DNA from: Thiohalorhabdus denitrificans
GTDB lineage: Bacteria > Pseudomonadota > Gammaproteobacteria > Thiohalorhabdales > Thiohalorhabdaceae
Direction of reading: 5' to 3'
Length of the DNA: 64,000 nucleotides
NCBI RefSeq assembly: GCF_001399755.1
Contig: NZ_LJCP01000011.1
Location: forward strand, 186,001 to 250,000
Made by a program: the position numbers and the translations under genes. Each line of letters begins with the position of its first letter. The stretch's first letter is position 1. The notes under the pieces were generated by a model. That model searched no databases and was not told the origin of the DNA. It saw only the letters and a program-made list of their open reading frames with translations. Positions 1 to 8,374 of this stretch are shown here, one piece after another.

Positions 1-91
1 TCGAGCAGGGGGTGCCCGATGCGGATCCAGCGATGAATCGCTGAGCCGCGCGGACACGGACCGGAAGCCGGGACCGGTGGAGGGTGGGGCC

Positions 92-451
92 GTGAGCGAG
101 ATCCTCGAGGGACTGACGCCGCTACGCGTGCGGCCGAAGCGGATCGATGCGGAGTGCTACAACCGCATCCGGGTGCGGCTGATGCGCAGCCGGCGCCTGC
201 CGGTACGGGTCAACGTCCCCGACCATCCGGGCCTGGAGATGATTTTCACCGACGACGCCTGGCTGGGGGTGGACGCCGCCCGGCACGACCTACCGATCAT
301 CTCCTGGAGCGAGTTCGAGGCCAAGGCGCGCACGGGCCTGCACGAGCCCGTAAGGTGCCGGATGGGCCTCTATCACACCCATGCGGGGCTCATCATGGGG
401 AGCGTGTTGGAAGCCTTGGCGGACAACGAGTGGGAATATTCCTACCGGTAG
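92..451 (+). CDS. Hypothetical protein, about 119 aa
   Basis: I do not recognise this protein. It is a short, soluble-looking sequence rich in Arg and acidic residues, with no signal peptide or membrane segment. The GTG at 92 is chosen over the GTG at 77 because GGAGGG at 79-84 is a well-placed ribosome binding site for it. A CCC-TTCG-GGGG hairpin followed by TTT at about 466-480 could end transcription. The upstream neighbour is cut off by the window edge, so no operon can be read. Coding is inferred from the uninterrupted frame, the RBS and high-GC codon use; function is unknown. Confidence 0.55.
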   Translation: MSEILEGLTPLRVRPKRIDAECYNRIRVRLMRSRRLPVRVNVPDHPGLEMIFTDDAWLGVDAARHDLPIISWSEFEAKARTGLHEPVRCRMGLYHTHAGLIMGSVLEALADNEWEYSYR

Positions 452-1178
452 GCCTGCCATGGGCCCTTCGGGGGTTTCACTCAAAACGCAATTCCCACCC
501 CCAGCGAAAGACCCCCAACAAGCGTCAAACACCATTCCTGGCCGGGGCCCGAGCCTGCCCCTATCACGGACCTCCGTAAGGCGATGCCAGGGGGGAGTTC
601 GCCAATCCCCCCCGTACCAAGTGGTAAGCCTGGCCTCCCCAACTCTAGCGTTCAGGCCCTCGAAAACGGATGTACTCCGTCTTCACTCCCGGGCCGCCCG
701 AGGATTCAGCCCTTCCTGCCATTTTTCTTTTTTAAGCCCCCATAACCCTTATCTTTCCGCGGTCCCCGTACCATATAAAAAATTCAATAACTTGTGCCTA
801 TTTTTTGCTCCGTGGAGGTTCGCACCCAGAACCCACTCCGATAGACAATGCCCGGACAAAATTTGAAAAGTGTCCGAAGCGGCTTTAAACTCCGTTTTCT
901 CTGGTGGGGGGGGGATACCGGGATCATCTCCTGGGATCAGATTAGCTGTTTGCCCTAGCGGGCTTTTTCGTCCCCCTACCGAAATTCCGGCCCGTCGGCA
1001 CAAACGGGAATCCCGCTTTTCCGGGAACCGCCGGCGACTCCCAGCGGGAAGCCTTTTGCAAGGCTGGCTTTCCCTGCTGAATCCACAGCTTAAGGCCTTT
1101 GGAACCGCCTGGTTTAAGCTGGTCTCGGTGGAAGGGGACAAGATTTTTTGTCTTTAAACCTCTTCCAACGGGAACTCC
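452..1178. other. Long intergenic region before the TPR-barrel/FecR operon
   Basis: This 727-base gap holds no convincing gene. It contains a short GC hairpin with a T run at 466-480, a run of ten G near 904-913, a GCCC-TAGC-GGGC stem followed by five T at 953-969 that may be a weak terminator or attenuator, and AT-richer patches near 725-800 where a promoter could lie. The leader of the following operon probably starts here. I could not match it to a known riboswitch. Confidence 0.4.
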
Positions 1179-2504
1179 ATGCCAAAACGCATCAACCTGA
1201 CCCTCCTCGTACTGCTCTTCACCACCCCTGCCTGGGGCGCTCCGAACATCATTGAAAAGCTCAGTGTCTGGGTGGAATCCGGACAGCCTGAGAGGGCCTA
1301 CGAATTAGGCCTTGAATATCGCCATCAATACGAGGGAACCCCCCGGTTCGACTTCTACTACGGGGTGGCTGCGGTCGACACCGGCCATTACACCGAGGGG
1401 ACCATGGCCCTCGAGCGGGTTCTCCTCCGCCAGCCGGACCTCGATCGGGCGCGCCTCGAACTGGCGCGGGCCTACTACCTCATGGGCGAGGACCGCCGGG
1501 CCGAGGAGGAGTTCGAGACCCTCGACGACAAGGACACCCCGCCGGAGGTGGCGGAGGCCGTGGACGGCTACCTCGCCGCCATCCGCTCCCGCGACCACAA
1601 GCGGCACACCGATTTCACCGGCCACATCGAGCTGGCCGGCGGCCACGACTCCAACGTCAACAGCGCCACCGCCGATGACTCGGTGACCATCATGGACGGC
1701 CTTTTGGCCCTGCAACTGGACGACGAGTCCAAGGCCATCGACGACAACTTCGGGCAAGTCCGGGCCGGACTCGGACTCACCGTCCCCACCACGCCGTACC
1801 GGGGTTTCTTCCTCCAGGTGGACGGCTCCCGGACCATGCACGCCGAGGCGACCCCGTACGACACCGCCCTCGGGGCCGCCCAGTTGGGCGCGCAGTGGTG
1901 GGTGGGGCCCGTGGACATTCGGCTCGGCGCCTCCGGACGCCGGTTCTACCTCGACAGCGAGCCCTACCAGGACGCCTACGGGGTCTTCTTTGATGGGAAG
2001 GTCCGCGTCGGCGAGACGTGGCAGGTGTCCTGGACCGCCCGGGGCGACCGCCTCGCCTACCCCGAGCAGGAAGTGCGCAACTCCATCCTCTGGAACGCCG
2101 GCCTCGGCCTCTCCAAGGTCTGGAACCTGCCCTGGCAGGTGCGCACCGCCCTGAACGGCTTCTACGGCAGCGAGATCCCCGACGAGGACACCGAGGCGGC
2201 CAGCGCCATCGCCGAGCGCGACATGGTCGGCGGACGGTTCGGCCTGTCGGTGGCCCCCTCCGGCCCGTTCCTGTTCACCGCCACGGGCACCGTCCGGCGG
2301 AGCGAGTACGCGGGCGAGCAGGCCCTGTTCGGGGAGGCCCGGGAGGAGACCCTGTACCAGGCCGAGGCGGGCCTGGACTGGACGCCCGCCGCCGGGCTGC
2401 GCGTCGGCCCCCGGGCCTCGTACGCCGTGAACGACGCCAACCTCGACCTCTACGCCTACGAACGGACCCGGTACTGGCTCCGCGTCCGCTACGACCTCGA
2501 CTGA
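1179..2504 (+). CDS. TPR plus outer-membrane beta-barrel protein, Slam/DUF560-like
   Basis: The 441-aa product starts with a signal peptide (hydrophobic LTLLVLLFTTPAWGA, predicted cleavage near residue 20). A TPR-like helical region follows to about residue 135 (AYELGLEYRHQYEG, ALERVLLRQPDLDRARLELA). The rest is a barrel of alternating strands that opens with the motif GGHDSNVNSA and ends in an aromatic strand (YWLRVRYDLD). This domain order and length match surface lipoprotein assembly modifiers (Slam), outer-membrane translocons that deliver barrel-bearing proteins to the surface. It is 10 bases upstream of a FecR-domain gene, so the two are probably co-transcribed and co-functional. A substrate-independent porin role cannot be excluded. 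Confidence 0.75.
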   Translation: MPKRINLTLLVLLFTTPAWGAPNIIEKLSVWVESGQPERAYELGLEYRHQYEGTPRFDFYYGVAAVDTGHYTEGTMALERVLLRQPDLDRARLELARAYYLMGEDRRAEEEFETLDDKDTPPEVAEAVDGYLAAIRSRDHKRHTDFTGHIELAGGHDSNVNSATADDSVTIMDGLLALQLDDESKAIDDNFGQVRAGLGLTVPTTPYRGFFLQVDGSRTMHAEATPYDTALGAAQLGAQWWVGPVDIRLGASGRRFYLDSEPYQDAYGVFFDGKVRVGETWQVSWTARGDRLAYPEQEVRNSILWNAGLGLSKVWNLPWQVRTALNGFYGSEIPDEDTEAASAIAERDMVGGRFGLSVAPSGPFLFTATGTVRRSEYAGEQALFGEAREETLYQAEAGLDWTPAAGLRVGPRASYAVNDANLDLYAYERTRYWLRVRYDLD

Positions 2505-2514
2505 AGGAGCGGCC

Positions 2515-4173
2515 ATGAGCACCAACCCGCAACGCACCCTCCTCACCGCCGCGGCCCTGGCCGCCGCCCTGTCCGCCCCGGCCCACGCGGAGAACCGGGT
2601 CATCGGCAAGGTGGTCATGGAGACCGGCGAGGTCTTCGCCGTCGGCCCCAACGGCGAAAAGCGCGACCTCCGCCGCGGCTCCATCATCCAGGAGAAGGAG
2701 ATCCTGATCAGCGGCGAAGGGGCCCGCGCCCAGATCCGGTTCCGGGACGGCGGCCTGGTGGCCCTCAAGCCGGACACGCGGTTCACCGTCTTCCGCTACC
2801 GCGAGGAGGCCGGGCAGGGCAAGAAGGCCGGGGCCTTCCTGCGGCTGGTCGAGGGCGGCCTGCGCACCGTGACCGGCGCCATCAAGGGCGGCAAGGAGGA
2901 CCAGGAGTACCGCCTGGACACCCCGGTGGCGTCCATCGGCGTCCGTGGCACCGCCTACGCCCTGCGGGTCTGCGAGGGCGACTGCTCCGGCGGGGCCCAG
3001 GAGGGCCTGTACGGCGCGGTCCGCGAGGGCGAGATCACCGTGGACAACGACCGGGGCCAGGCCCGCTTCGGCGCGGGGCAGTACTTCCACGCCGCCAGCG
3101 CCGCCGACCCCGCCCGCCGCATCATCACGCCGCCGGCCGGTCTCCTCGAGGGCACCACGGTCGCCCGGGACGCCTCCGGCGCGGGCCAGAGCCGGTCCGG
3201 GGAGCAGGGCGACGGCGGCGGTTCCGGGCTGGGCGCCGCTAAGGGCGCCGCGACCGGCGGCCCCGCCACCCACGCCGACCCCGCCGACGCCGTGCCCCGG
3301 ATGAGCTTCCAGGAGGCCACCGACGTGGACGCCTGGGGCTCGCCGGACATGTTCGCCGACGCCAACGACTACAAGGGGCTGGTGGCCGCGGGCTGGGCGG
3401 GCGATCCCGCCGACTTCCAGGGCACGGGCGTCTCCGCCGCCGACGGCGGGGCCTTCGACACCAATTCCCTCGGCGAGGTGTGGGTAGACAACCAGGGCCG
3501 GGTGGTCCTGGTGCGCGCCGGCAGCAACCTCGGCGACCCCTCCGTGCGCTACGAGTCCATGCAGCTCGCCGAGTCCGGCGGCGACGCGGGCCTCGGCATC
3601 TCCTGGGGGCGCTGGACCGGCGACTTCCAGATCGACCACGGCGGCACGGACTACCTCGACAGCAGCGGCTCGCTGTTCTACGCCAAGACCCAGAACTACA
3701 CCACCGCCGCCGAGATGGACGCCCTGGTGAACGCGGGCGTGAGCAGCGCCACCTACACCGCCACCAACGCCACGGGGCCGGCGCTGGTGGACACCAGCGC
3801 CCACAGCGGGGTTGGCCGCAACTGGAACCTGAAGAGCGCCAGCCTGACGGTGGACTTCGTCAACCAGGACCTCACCGGCGCCGAATTCACCTTCAACGAC
3901 GGCGGCAACTACGACGCCACCCTGGCGCTGACCGGCGCGTCGCGGGCCAGCCTCGGCCAGGACGGCAACCCGGCGGTGTTCGTAGCGGACGGCATGGAGG
4001 GCGACATCATTTACACCGTCACCGGTACCCGCCAGGGCTCCGCCAGCGGCAGCATCGAGGGCGGCCTGGCGGGCGACGCCGCGGAGGCGGCCATCGTGCA
4101 ATTCGACCTGGAGGCCGAATACGACCACCTCGTAGACAGCCACGTGGAGGGAATCAAGATCCTGCGGCGCTAG
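2515..4173 (+). CDS. FecR-domain protein with C-terminal barrel-like region
   Basis: The 552-aa protein has a signal peptide (AALAAALSAPAHA, cleavage near residue 25) and then a FecR domain at about 28-170 (VIGKVVMETGEVFAVGPNG; DTPVASIGVRGTAYALRV). A low-complexity Gly/Ala linker covers about 200-265. Residues about 270-552 are strand-rich, with VDFVNQDLTGAEF and a glycine-rich end (GSASGSIEGGLAGDAAEAA), which resembles the transferrin-binding-protein-type barrel carried by Slam substrates. There is no lipobox. There is no membrane helix after the signal peptide and no sigma/anti-sigma partner, so it is unlikely to be a classical FecR signal transducer. It follows the TPR-barrel gene by 10 bases and is closed by a strong terminator. 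Export by that neighbour is my inference. Confidence 0.75.
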   Translation: MSTNPQRTLLTAAALAAALSAPAHAENRVIGKVVMETGEVFAVGPNGEKRDLRRGSIIQEKEILISGEGARAQIRFRDGGLVALKPDTRFTVFRYREEAGQGKKAGAFLRLVEGGLRTVTGAIKGGKEDQEYRLDTPVASIGVRGTAYALRVCEGDCSGGAQEGLYGAVREGEITVDNDRGQARFGAGQYFHAASAADPARRIITPPAGLLEGTTVARDASGAGQSRSGEQGDGGGSGLGAAKGAATGGPATHADPADAVPRMSFQEATDVDAWGSPDMFADANDYKGLVAAGWAGDPADFQGTGVSAADGGAFDTNSLGEVWVDNQGRVVLVRAGSNLGDPSVRYESMQLAESGGDAGLGISWGRWTGDFQIDHGGTDYLDSSGSLFYAKTQNYTTAAEMDALVNAGVSSATYTATNATGPALVDTSAHSGVGRNWNLKSASLTVDFVNQDLTGAEFTFNDGGNYDATLALTGASRASLGQDGNPAVFVADGMEGDIIYTVTGTRQGSASGSIEGGLAGDAAEAAIVQFDLEAEYDHLVDSHVEGIKILRR

Positions 4174-4197
4174 GCGGTCCTTCCGCCGCGACGAAGA

Positions 4198-4223
4198 AAG
4201 CCGCCCCCGAGGGGGCGGCTTTC
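4198..4223 (+). terminator. Rho-independent terminator after the FecR gene
   Basis: AAAGCCGCCCCC-GA-GGGGGCGGCTTT is a perfect GC-rich hairpin with A and T flanks, 25 bases after the FecR-gene stop. It marks the end of the two-gene operon. Confidence 0.85.
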
Positions 4224-4685
4224 AACCTGGTAAGGGGCGAGCCCTGCTGCTCAGCCGGGCAATTGCCTTCGGCTTATGAACCCCAGCCTCCTGGCTACGG
4301 CCTTGGCCCTTAAAGGGTGCAGTGGTTCAGGGAGTTCGGCTTACTCGAACGCTGGATCCGGTGATGTTTCGGCCAATCCCCAGGGCTTGGGGGCCCAGAA
4401 GCGCTGGAGACTCTGGCTTCTCCGTTGAGACGGACAACACCCTGGAACCGGTAAGCGTCCTATATTGCCGAGGACCGAGTTCGCTCTATGTGTCCGCTAA
4501 TGAGAGCCTCATCCCAGCACAAAGCATATTGCGGTTATCGTTGACCGAAATAAGCCCTTGCTAACCTATCTTCCTGAAGAGAGACCTCATACAGCTAGCT
4601 TTTGTTAGCGAAACAACCCAGAACCTTACCTTGGACGTTGGGAATTAAAATTTTAAAAAAATAAATCATTAAACCCTAACTCCTA
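4224..4685. other. Intergenic region grading into AT-rich DNA
   Basis: No supported gene is visible. Base composition falls from GC-rich to markedly AT-rich towards 4640-4685 (for example TTAAAATTTTAAAAAAATAAA). Short inverted segments occur, but none matches an RNA family I can name. The region leads into the promoter of the small membrane-protein gene. Confidence 0.4.
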
Positions 4686-4714
4686 TTCAAACGCTCCAAG
4701 AAATTTATTATAAT
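4686..4714 (+). promoter_or_regulatory. Sigma70-like promoter of the small membrane-protein gene
   Basis: TTCAAA at 4686-4691 (4 of 6 matches to TTGACA) and a perfect TATAAT at 4709-4714 are separated by 17 bases. The predicted start is around 4721, leaving a leader of about 58 bases that contains the 4736-4756 palindrome and the RBS. Confidence 0.55.
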
Positions 4715-4735
4715 TAGAAACACCTAAACCCCACA

Positions 4736-4756
4736 CCCCTAATAAATTTATAGGGG
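4736..4756. repeat. Inverted repeat in the leader of the small membrane-protein gene
   Basis: CCCCT-A-ATAAA pairs with TTTAT-AGGGG, leaving one unpaired A. It lies between the predicted transcription start and the RBS at 4766-4774, so it could be an RNA hairpin or an operator. Confidence 0.5.
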
Positions 4757-4778
4757 AAATTAACCACAGGAGGGAATA

Positions 4779-5009
4779 GTGGGCTCTGTAATTTTTCTTT
4801 CACTCATCTACCTTGCCATCATAATTGCCATGATCTGGCAAGGCTTTAAGGGTGTTATGCAAATTGTTGGGAGCGACGAGCTAGAGAGGAAACAAGGCGT
4901 AAAAAGGATTGCCATTTCCGTAACAGCCGGAATCGCAGCCATGATTGTTATCCAAATTGTTATTGGCGGAATGCTGTTTTCTAGCGCGACCAGCACTGTT
5001 GGGTACTAA
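4779..5009 (+). CDS. Small two-helix membrane protein, 76 aa
   Basis: The product has two hydrophobic helices, at about 4-25 (IFLSLIYLAIIIAMIWQGF) and 46-68 (ISVTAGIAAMIVIQIVIGGM), joined by a charged loop (GSDELERKQGVKR). The arrangement is helical-hairpin-like, but I do not recognise the family. The GTG start is fixed by ACAGGAGGG at 4766-4774. It has its own TATAAT promoter and a downstream terminator, so it is a monocistronic unit. Its AT-rich codon use contrasts with the GC-rich neighbours and suggests recent acquisition or unusual selection. A toxin-like or pilin-like small membrane protein is possible, but nothing decides it. Confidence 0.7.
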   Translation: MGSVIFLSLIYLAIIIAMIWQGFKGVMQIVGSDELERKQGVKRIAISVTAGIAAMIVIQIVIGGMLFSSATSTVGY

Positions 5010-5045
5010 TTAAATTTATTAGCATCCAACGTCTGTTTTGCTATG

Positions 5046-5073
5046 AAAAGGCAGCCGATGTGCTGCCTTTTCT
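5046..5073 (+). terminator. Terminator after the small membrane-protein gene
   Basis: AAAAGGCAGC-CGATGT-GCTGCCTTTT is a perfect 10-base stem with a T tail, 37 bases after the stop at 5009. Its A/T symmetry would allow it to act in both directions, which would also serve rng on the opposite strand. Confidence 0.85.
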
Positions 5074-5223
5074 GGGTGAGCCCCTCCGCCACGGCCGCGG
5101 TTAAAAAAAGTCATTCTTTACTGCCATTCCGGCACCCTTGCCCCACTTTTTCCAACATGCCTACCTGCCCCGTTCCCGGCAAATTTCCATGGGGGCTTGG
5201 GACCGGTTAGTAATAGCCAGGTT

Positions 5224-6689
5224 TCAAAGCACCACCACATCGAACTGCTCCTGGGTGTAGCCGGCCTCGGAGCGCAGGGTGATGGACTTGCCGATGAAGG
5301 CCTCCAGGTCGGCGAGGCCCTTGCTCTCTTCGTCGAGGAGGACGTCTACCACGGAGGGGTTGGCGAGGATGAGGAGCTGCTCGGCGGGGTATTGGCGGGC
5401 TTCGCGGAGGGTCTCGCGGAAGATCTCGTAGCAGACGGTCTGCAGGGACTTCACCCGGCCCCGGCCCTGGCAGTAGGGGCAGGGCTCGGTCATCAGGCGC
5501 TCCAGGGACTCCCGGGTGCGCTTGCGGGTCATCTCCACCAGGCCCAGCTCGGAGAAGCCCACCAGGTGGGACTTGGATCGGTCGCGGGAGAGGGCGTACT
5601 CCAGGGCGCGGAAGACCCGCTCGCGGTGGTCGGCCTTCTCCATGTCGATGAAGTCGATGATGATGATGCCGCCCAGGTTGCGCAGGCGGAGCTGGCGGGC
5701 GATGGCCTGCGCGGCCTCGAGGTTGGTCTTGAGGATGGTCTCCTCGAGGGTCTTGCGCCCCACGAAGCCGCCGGTGTTCACATCGATGGAGGTAAGCGCC
5801 TCGGTCTGGTCGATGACCAGGTGCCCGCCGGATTTGAGGTAGACGGTGCGGTCCAGGGAGCGCTGGATCTCCTCCTCCACCGAGTAGAGGTCGAAGATGG
5901 GCCGTTCGCCGGGGTAGTACTCGATGCGGTCGGCCACCTCGGGCACGAAGTCGCGGGCGAAGGTCTGGATCTGGTCCCAGGTCTCCCGGGAGTCGATGCG
6001 CACCTTGTCCACCTGATCGTCCACCATGTCCCGCATGGCCCGCATGGGCAGGGTGAAGTCCTCGTGGATCAGGGCGGGGGCCTTGGCGGTGCGGATGTCG
6101 GCCTGGAGGGACTCCCACAGCCGGCGCAGGAAGCGCACGTCGCGCTCGAACTCCTGCTCACGGACTCCCTCGCTCACGGTGCGCACGATGAATCCGCCCG
6201 GCTCCTCGGGCGGGTGGAAGGCCTCCACCGCCTCCTTCAGCCGGGTCCGCTCCTCGACCCCGTCGATGCGGCGGGACACCCCCACCCGGTCGATGTAGGG
6301 CATGTACACCAGGAAACGCGACGGCAGGGTGATCTGCGTGGAGACCCGGGCCCCCTTGGTGCCGAGGGGGTCCTTGTTCACCTGCACCACCACCTCGTCG
6401 CCCTCTCGGAGCAGCTCGGTGATCTTCGGTTCCTGGCCGTTGCGGGGGAGGTCCGTGTTCTCGGGGGGCAGGACGTCGGAGGCGTGCAGGAAGGCGGCCT
6501 TCTCCAGGCCGATGTCGATGAAGGCGGCCTGCATCCCGGGCAGGACGCGGCCCACCTTGCCCTTGTAGATGTTGCCGACGATGCCGCGGGTGCGGGGCCG
6601 CTCGATGTGGACCTCCTGGAGGAGGCCGTTCTCGACGATGGCCACCCGCACCTCCTGCGGGGTGACGTTGATGAGGATCTCGCTGCCGC

Positions 6690-6693
<4 letters not shown>
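5224..6693 (-). CDS. rng: Ribonuclease G
   Basis: This is an endoribonuclease of the RNase E/G family that matures 16S rRNA 5' ends and decays mRNA. The protein is 489 aa, the same length as E. coli RNase G. An S1 domain comes first (GIVGNIYKGKVGRVLPGMQA), then the catalytic DNase-I-like subdomain with its two metal-binding Asp regions (TSIDVNTGGF and IIIIDFIDME) and the zinc-link motif CPYCQGRG. I place the start at the TTG at 6693, which overlaps the maf stop as TTGA and gives SGSEILINVTPQEVR, the usual N terminus. An upstream in-frame ATG at 6738 would add 15 unrelated residues inside maf. It is translationally coupled to maf. Confidence 0.95.
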
Positions 6694-7283
<590 letters not shown>

Positions 7284-7298
7284 ACGGGGACTGGCGGC

Positions 7299-7709
7299 CT
7301 ATTGATCCGAGGCCGGCCCGGACCCGCTGTCCGAATCCCCGGACAGGATGTCGCTCCAGAGCTCTTCGAGGTTGTAGAACGCCCGCGTCTCGGCCCGCAT
7401 GACGTGCACGATCACCCCGCCCAGGTCCAGCAGGATCCAGTCGCCGCCGTCGGCGCCCTCGATGCCGCCGGGCTGGAACCCGGCGTGCTTGACCTCCTCC
7501 TGGAGGTGATTGGCGATGGAGCCCACGTGGCGGTCGGAGGTACCGGTGGCGATCACGAAGTAATCGGCGAAGCCGCTGCGCTCGGAGACGTCCAGGGTCT
7601 GCACGTCCTTCGCCTTGCGGTCGTCGAGGGCCGTCTGGATGATCTCCAGCAGGCGATCCGCTTCTTGCTTGCTGGCCGTCGGCTTACGGTTCTTGGCGGT
7701 AGAGGCCAT
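7299..7709 (-). CDS. rsfS: Ribosomal silencing factor RsfS
   Basis: RsfS binds ribosomal protein uL14 and blocks subunit joining during starvation. The 136-aa product carries the family core: LDDRKAKDVQTLDVSERSGF, ADYFVIATGTSDRHVGSIA and DWILLDLGGVIVHVM, ending with FYNLEELW. The start codon lies inside the 3' end of nadD (26-base overlap), the usual coupling in this operon. A basic N-terminal extension of about 15 residues precedes the core. Confidence 0.93.
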   Translation of the reverse strand: MASTAKNRKPTASKQEADRLLEIIQTALDDRKAKDVQTLDVSERSGFADYFVIATGTSDRHVGSIANHLQEEVKHAGFQPGGIEGADGGDWILLDLGGVIVHVMRAETRAFYNLEELWSDILSGDSDSGSGPASDQ

Positions 7710-8367
7710 GAGCGGAAAGGTATTCCTCCACTTGGTGGGGCAGCAGGAAGCGCGGGCTCGCCCCCGCGCCGACCATCTCCCGGATGGCGGTAGCGCTGAT
7801 GTCCAGGCGGGTCACATCGAAGGCCATCACCGCCCCCGCGGGCTGCTCATGGAACACTGCGGGGGACTCGGTCCAGCGCCCCTCCAGGGCCCGGGCCAGC
7901 TCCGGCTCCAGGGCCTCCAGGGAGGTTCCGGGGCGGCGGACGGCCGCGATGTGGGTCAGGTCGAGCATGCGCTCCCACTGGTGCCAGTGGTTGAGTTGGG
8001 TGAAGGCGTCGCTACCTATAATAATTAGTATCGGCCGACGCCCCAAACGTTCCCGGAGCCATTCCAGGGTGCGCACCGTGTAGGAGGGCCCGGCCGCCTG
8101 CACCTCCCAGTCCAGCACCCCCAAGGTGGGGAAGCCCGCCACGGCCGCCCGGGTCATGGCCAGGCGGTGGGCCGCCGGGGTCTTGGGCGCGGCGCGGTGG
8201 GGCGGCTCCCCGGAAGGCACCAGCACCACCCGCTCCGCCCCCACCCGCTGGCGGACCTCCTCGGCGGGCCGCAGGTGGCCGTAGTGGACGGGATCGAAGG
8301 TGCCGCCCATGAGGAGCAGCGGCCCCTCTCCGCCCAGGGGATCCAATGCGCCCGTGCCCTCGGTCAC
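7684..8367 (-). CDS. nadD: Nicotinate-nucleotide adenylyltransferase
   Basis: NadD converts nicotinate mononucleotide and ATP to deamido-NAD in NAD synthesis. The nucleotidyltransferase signature GGTFDPVHYGHLRPAEE near residue 21 carries the HxxH element, and the C-terminal ISATAIREMV is the ISxTxxR motif. Length is 227 aa, normal apart from about 18 extra N-terminal residues (MTEGTGALDPLGGEGPLL), so a later start cannot be excluded. It sits 7 bases after proA and overlaps rsfS. A run of AT-rich Ile codons near 8020-8030 encodes the hydrophobic ILIIIGSDAF strand. Confidence 0.93.
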   Translation of the reverse strand: MTEGTGALDPLGGEGPLLLMGGTFDPVHYGHLRPAEEVRQRVGAERVVLVPSGEPPHRAAPKTPAAHRLAMTRAAVAGFPTLGVLDWEVQAAGPSYTVRTLEWLRERLGRRPILIIIGSDAFTQLNHWHQWERMLDLTHIAAVRRPGTSLEALEPELARALEGRWTESPAVFHEQPAGAVMAFDVTRLDISATAIREMVGAGASPRFLLPHQVEEYLSAHGLYRQEP

Positions 8368-8374
8368 GCCGCCC

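Noticed and set aside
3-44. Tail of an upstream plus-strand gene (reads EQGVPDADPAMNR then stop)
   Set aside because: Only 13 codons are visible; composition fits a C terminus but nothing identifies it.
290-535. Minus-strand open frame opposite the first small gene and its 3' flank
   Set aside because: It overlaps the better-supported plus-strand gene, has no RBS or recognisable motif.
1305-2786. Very long minus-strand open frame opposite the TPR-barrel and FecR genes
   Set aside because: A high-GC antisense shadow: Val/Gly/Ala/His-rich, no RBS, and the plus strand carries clear domains. The same applies to other long antisense frames, for example at 2275-4143, 23059-25578 and 60370-62496.
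8005-8035. TATAATAATTAG inside nadD resembling a promoter
   Set aside because: It encodes the conserved Ile-rich strand of NadD (ILIIIGSDAF); without transcript data it is better explained as coding.
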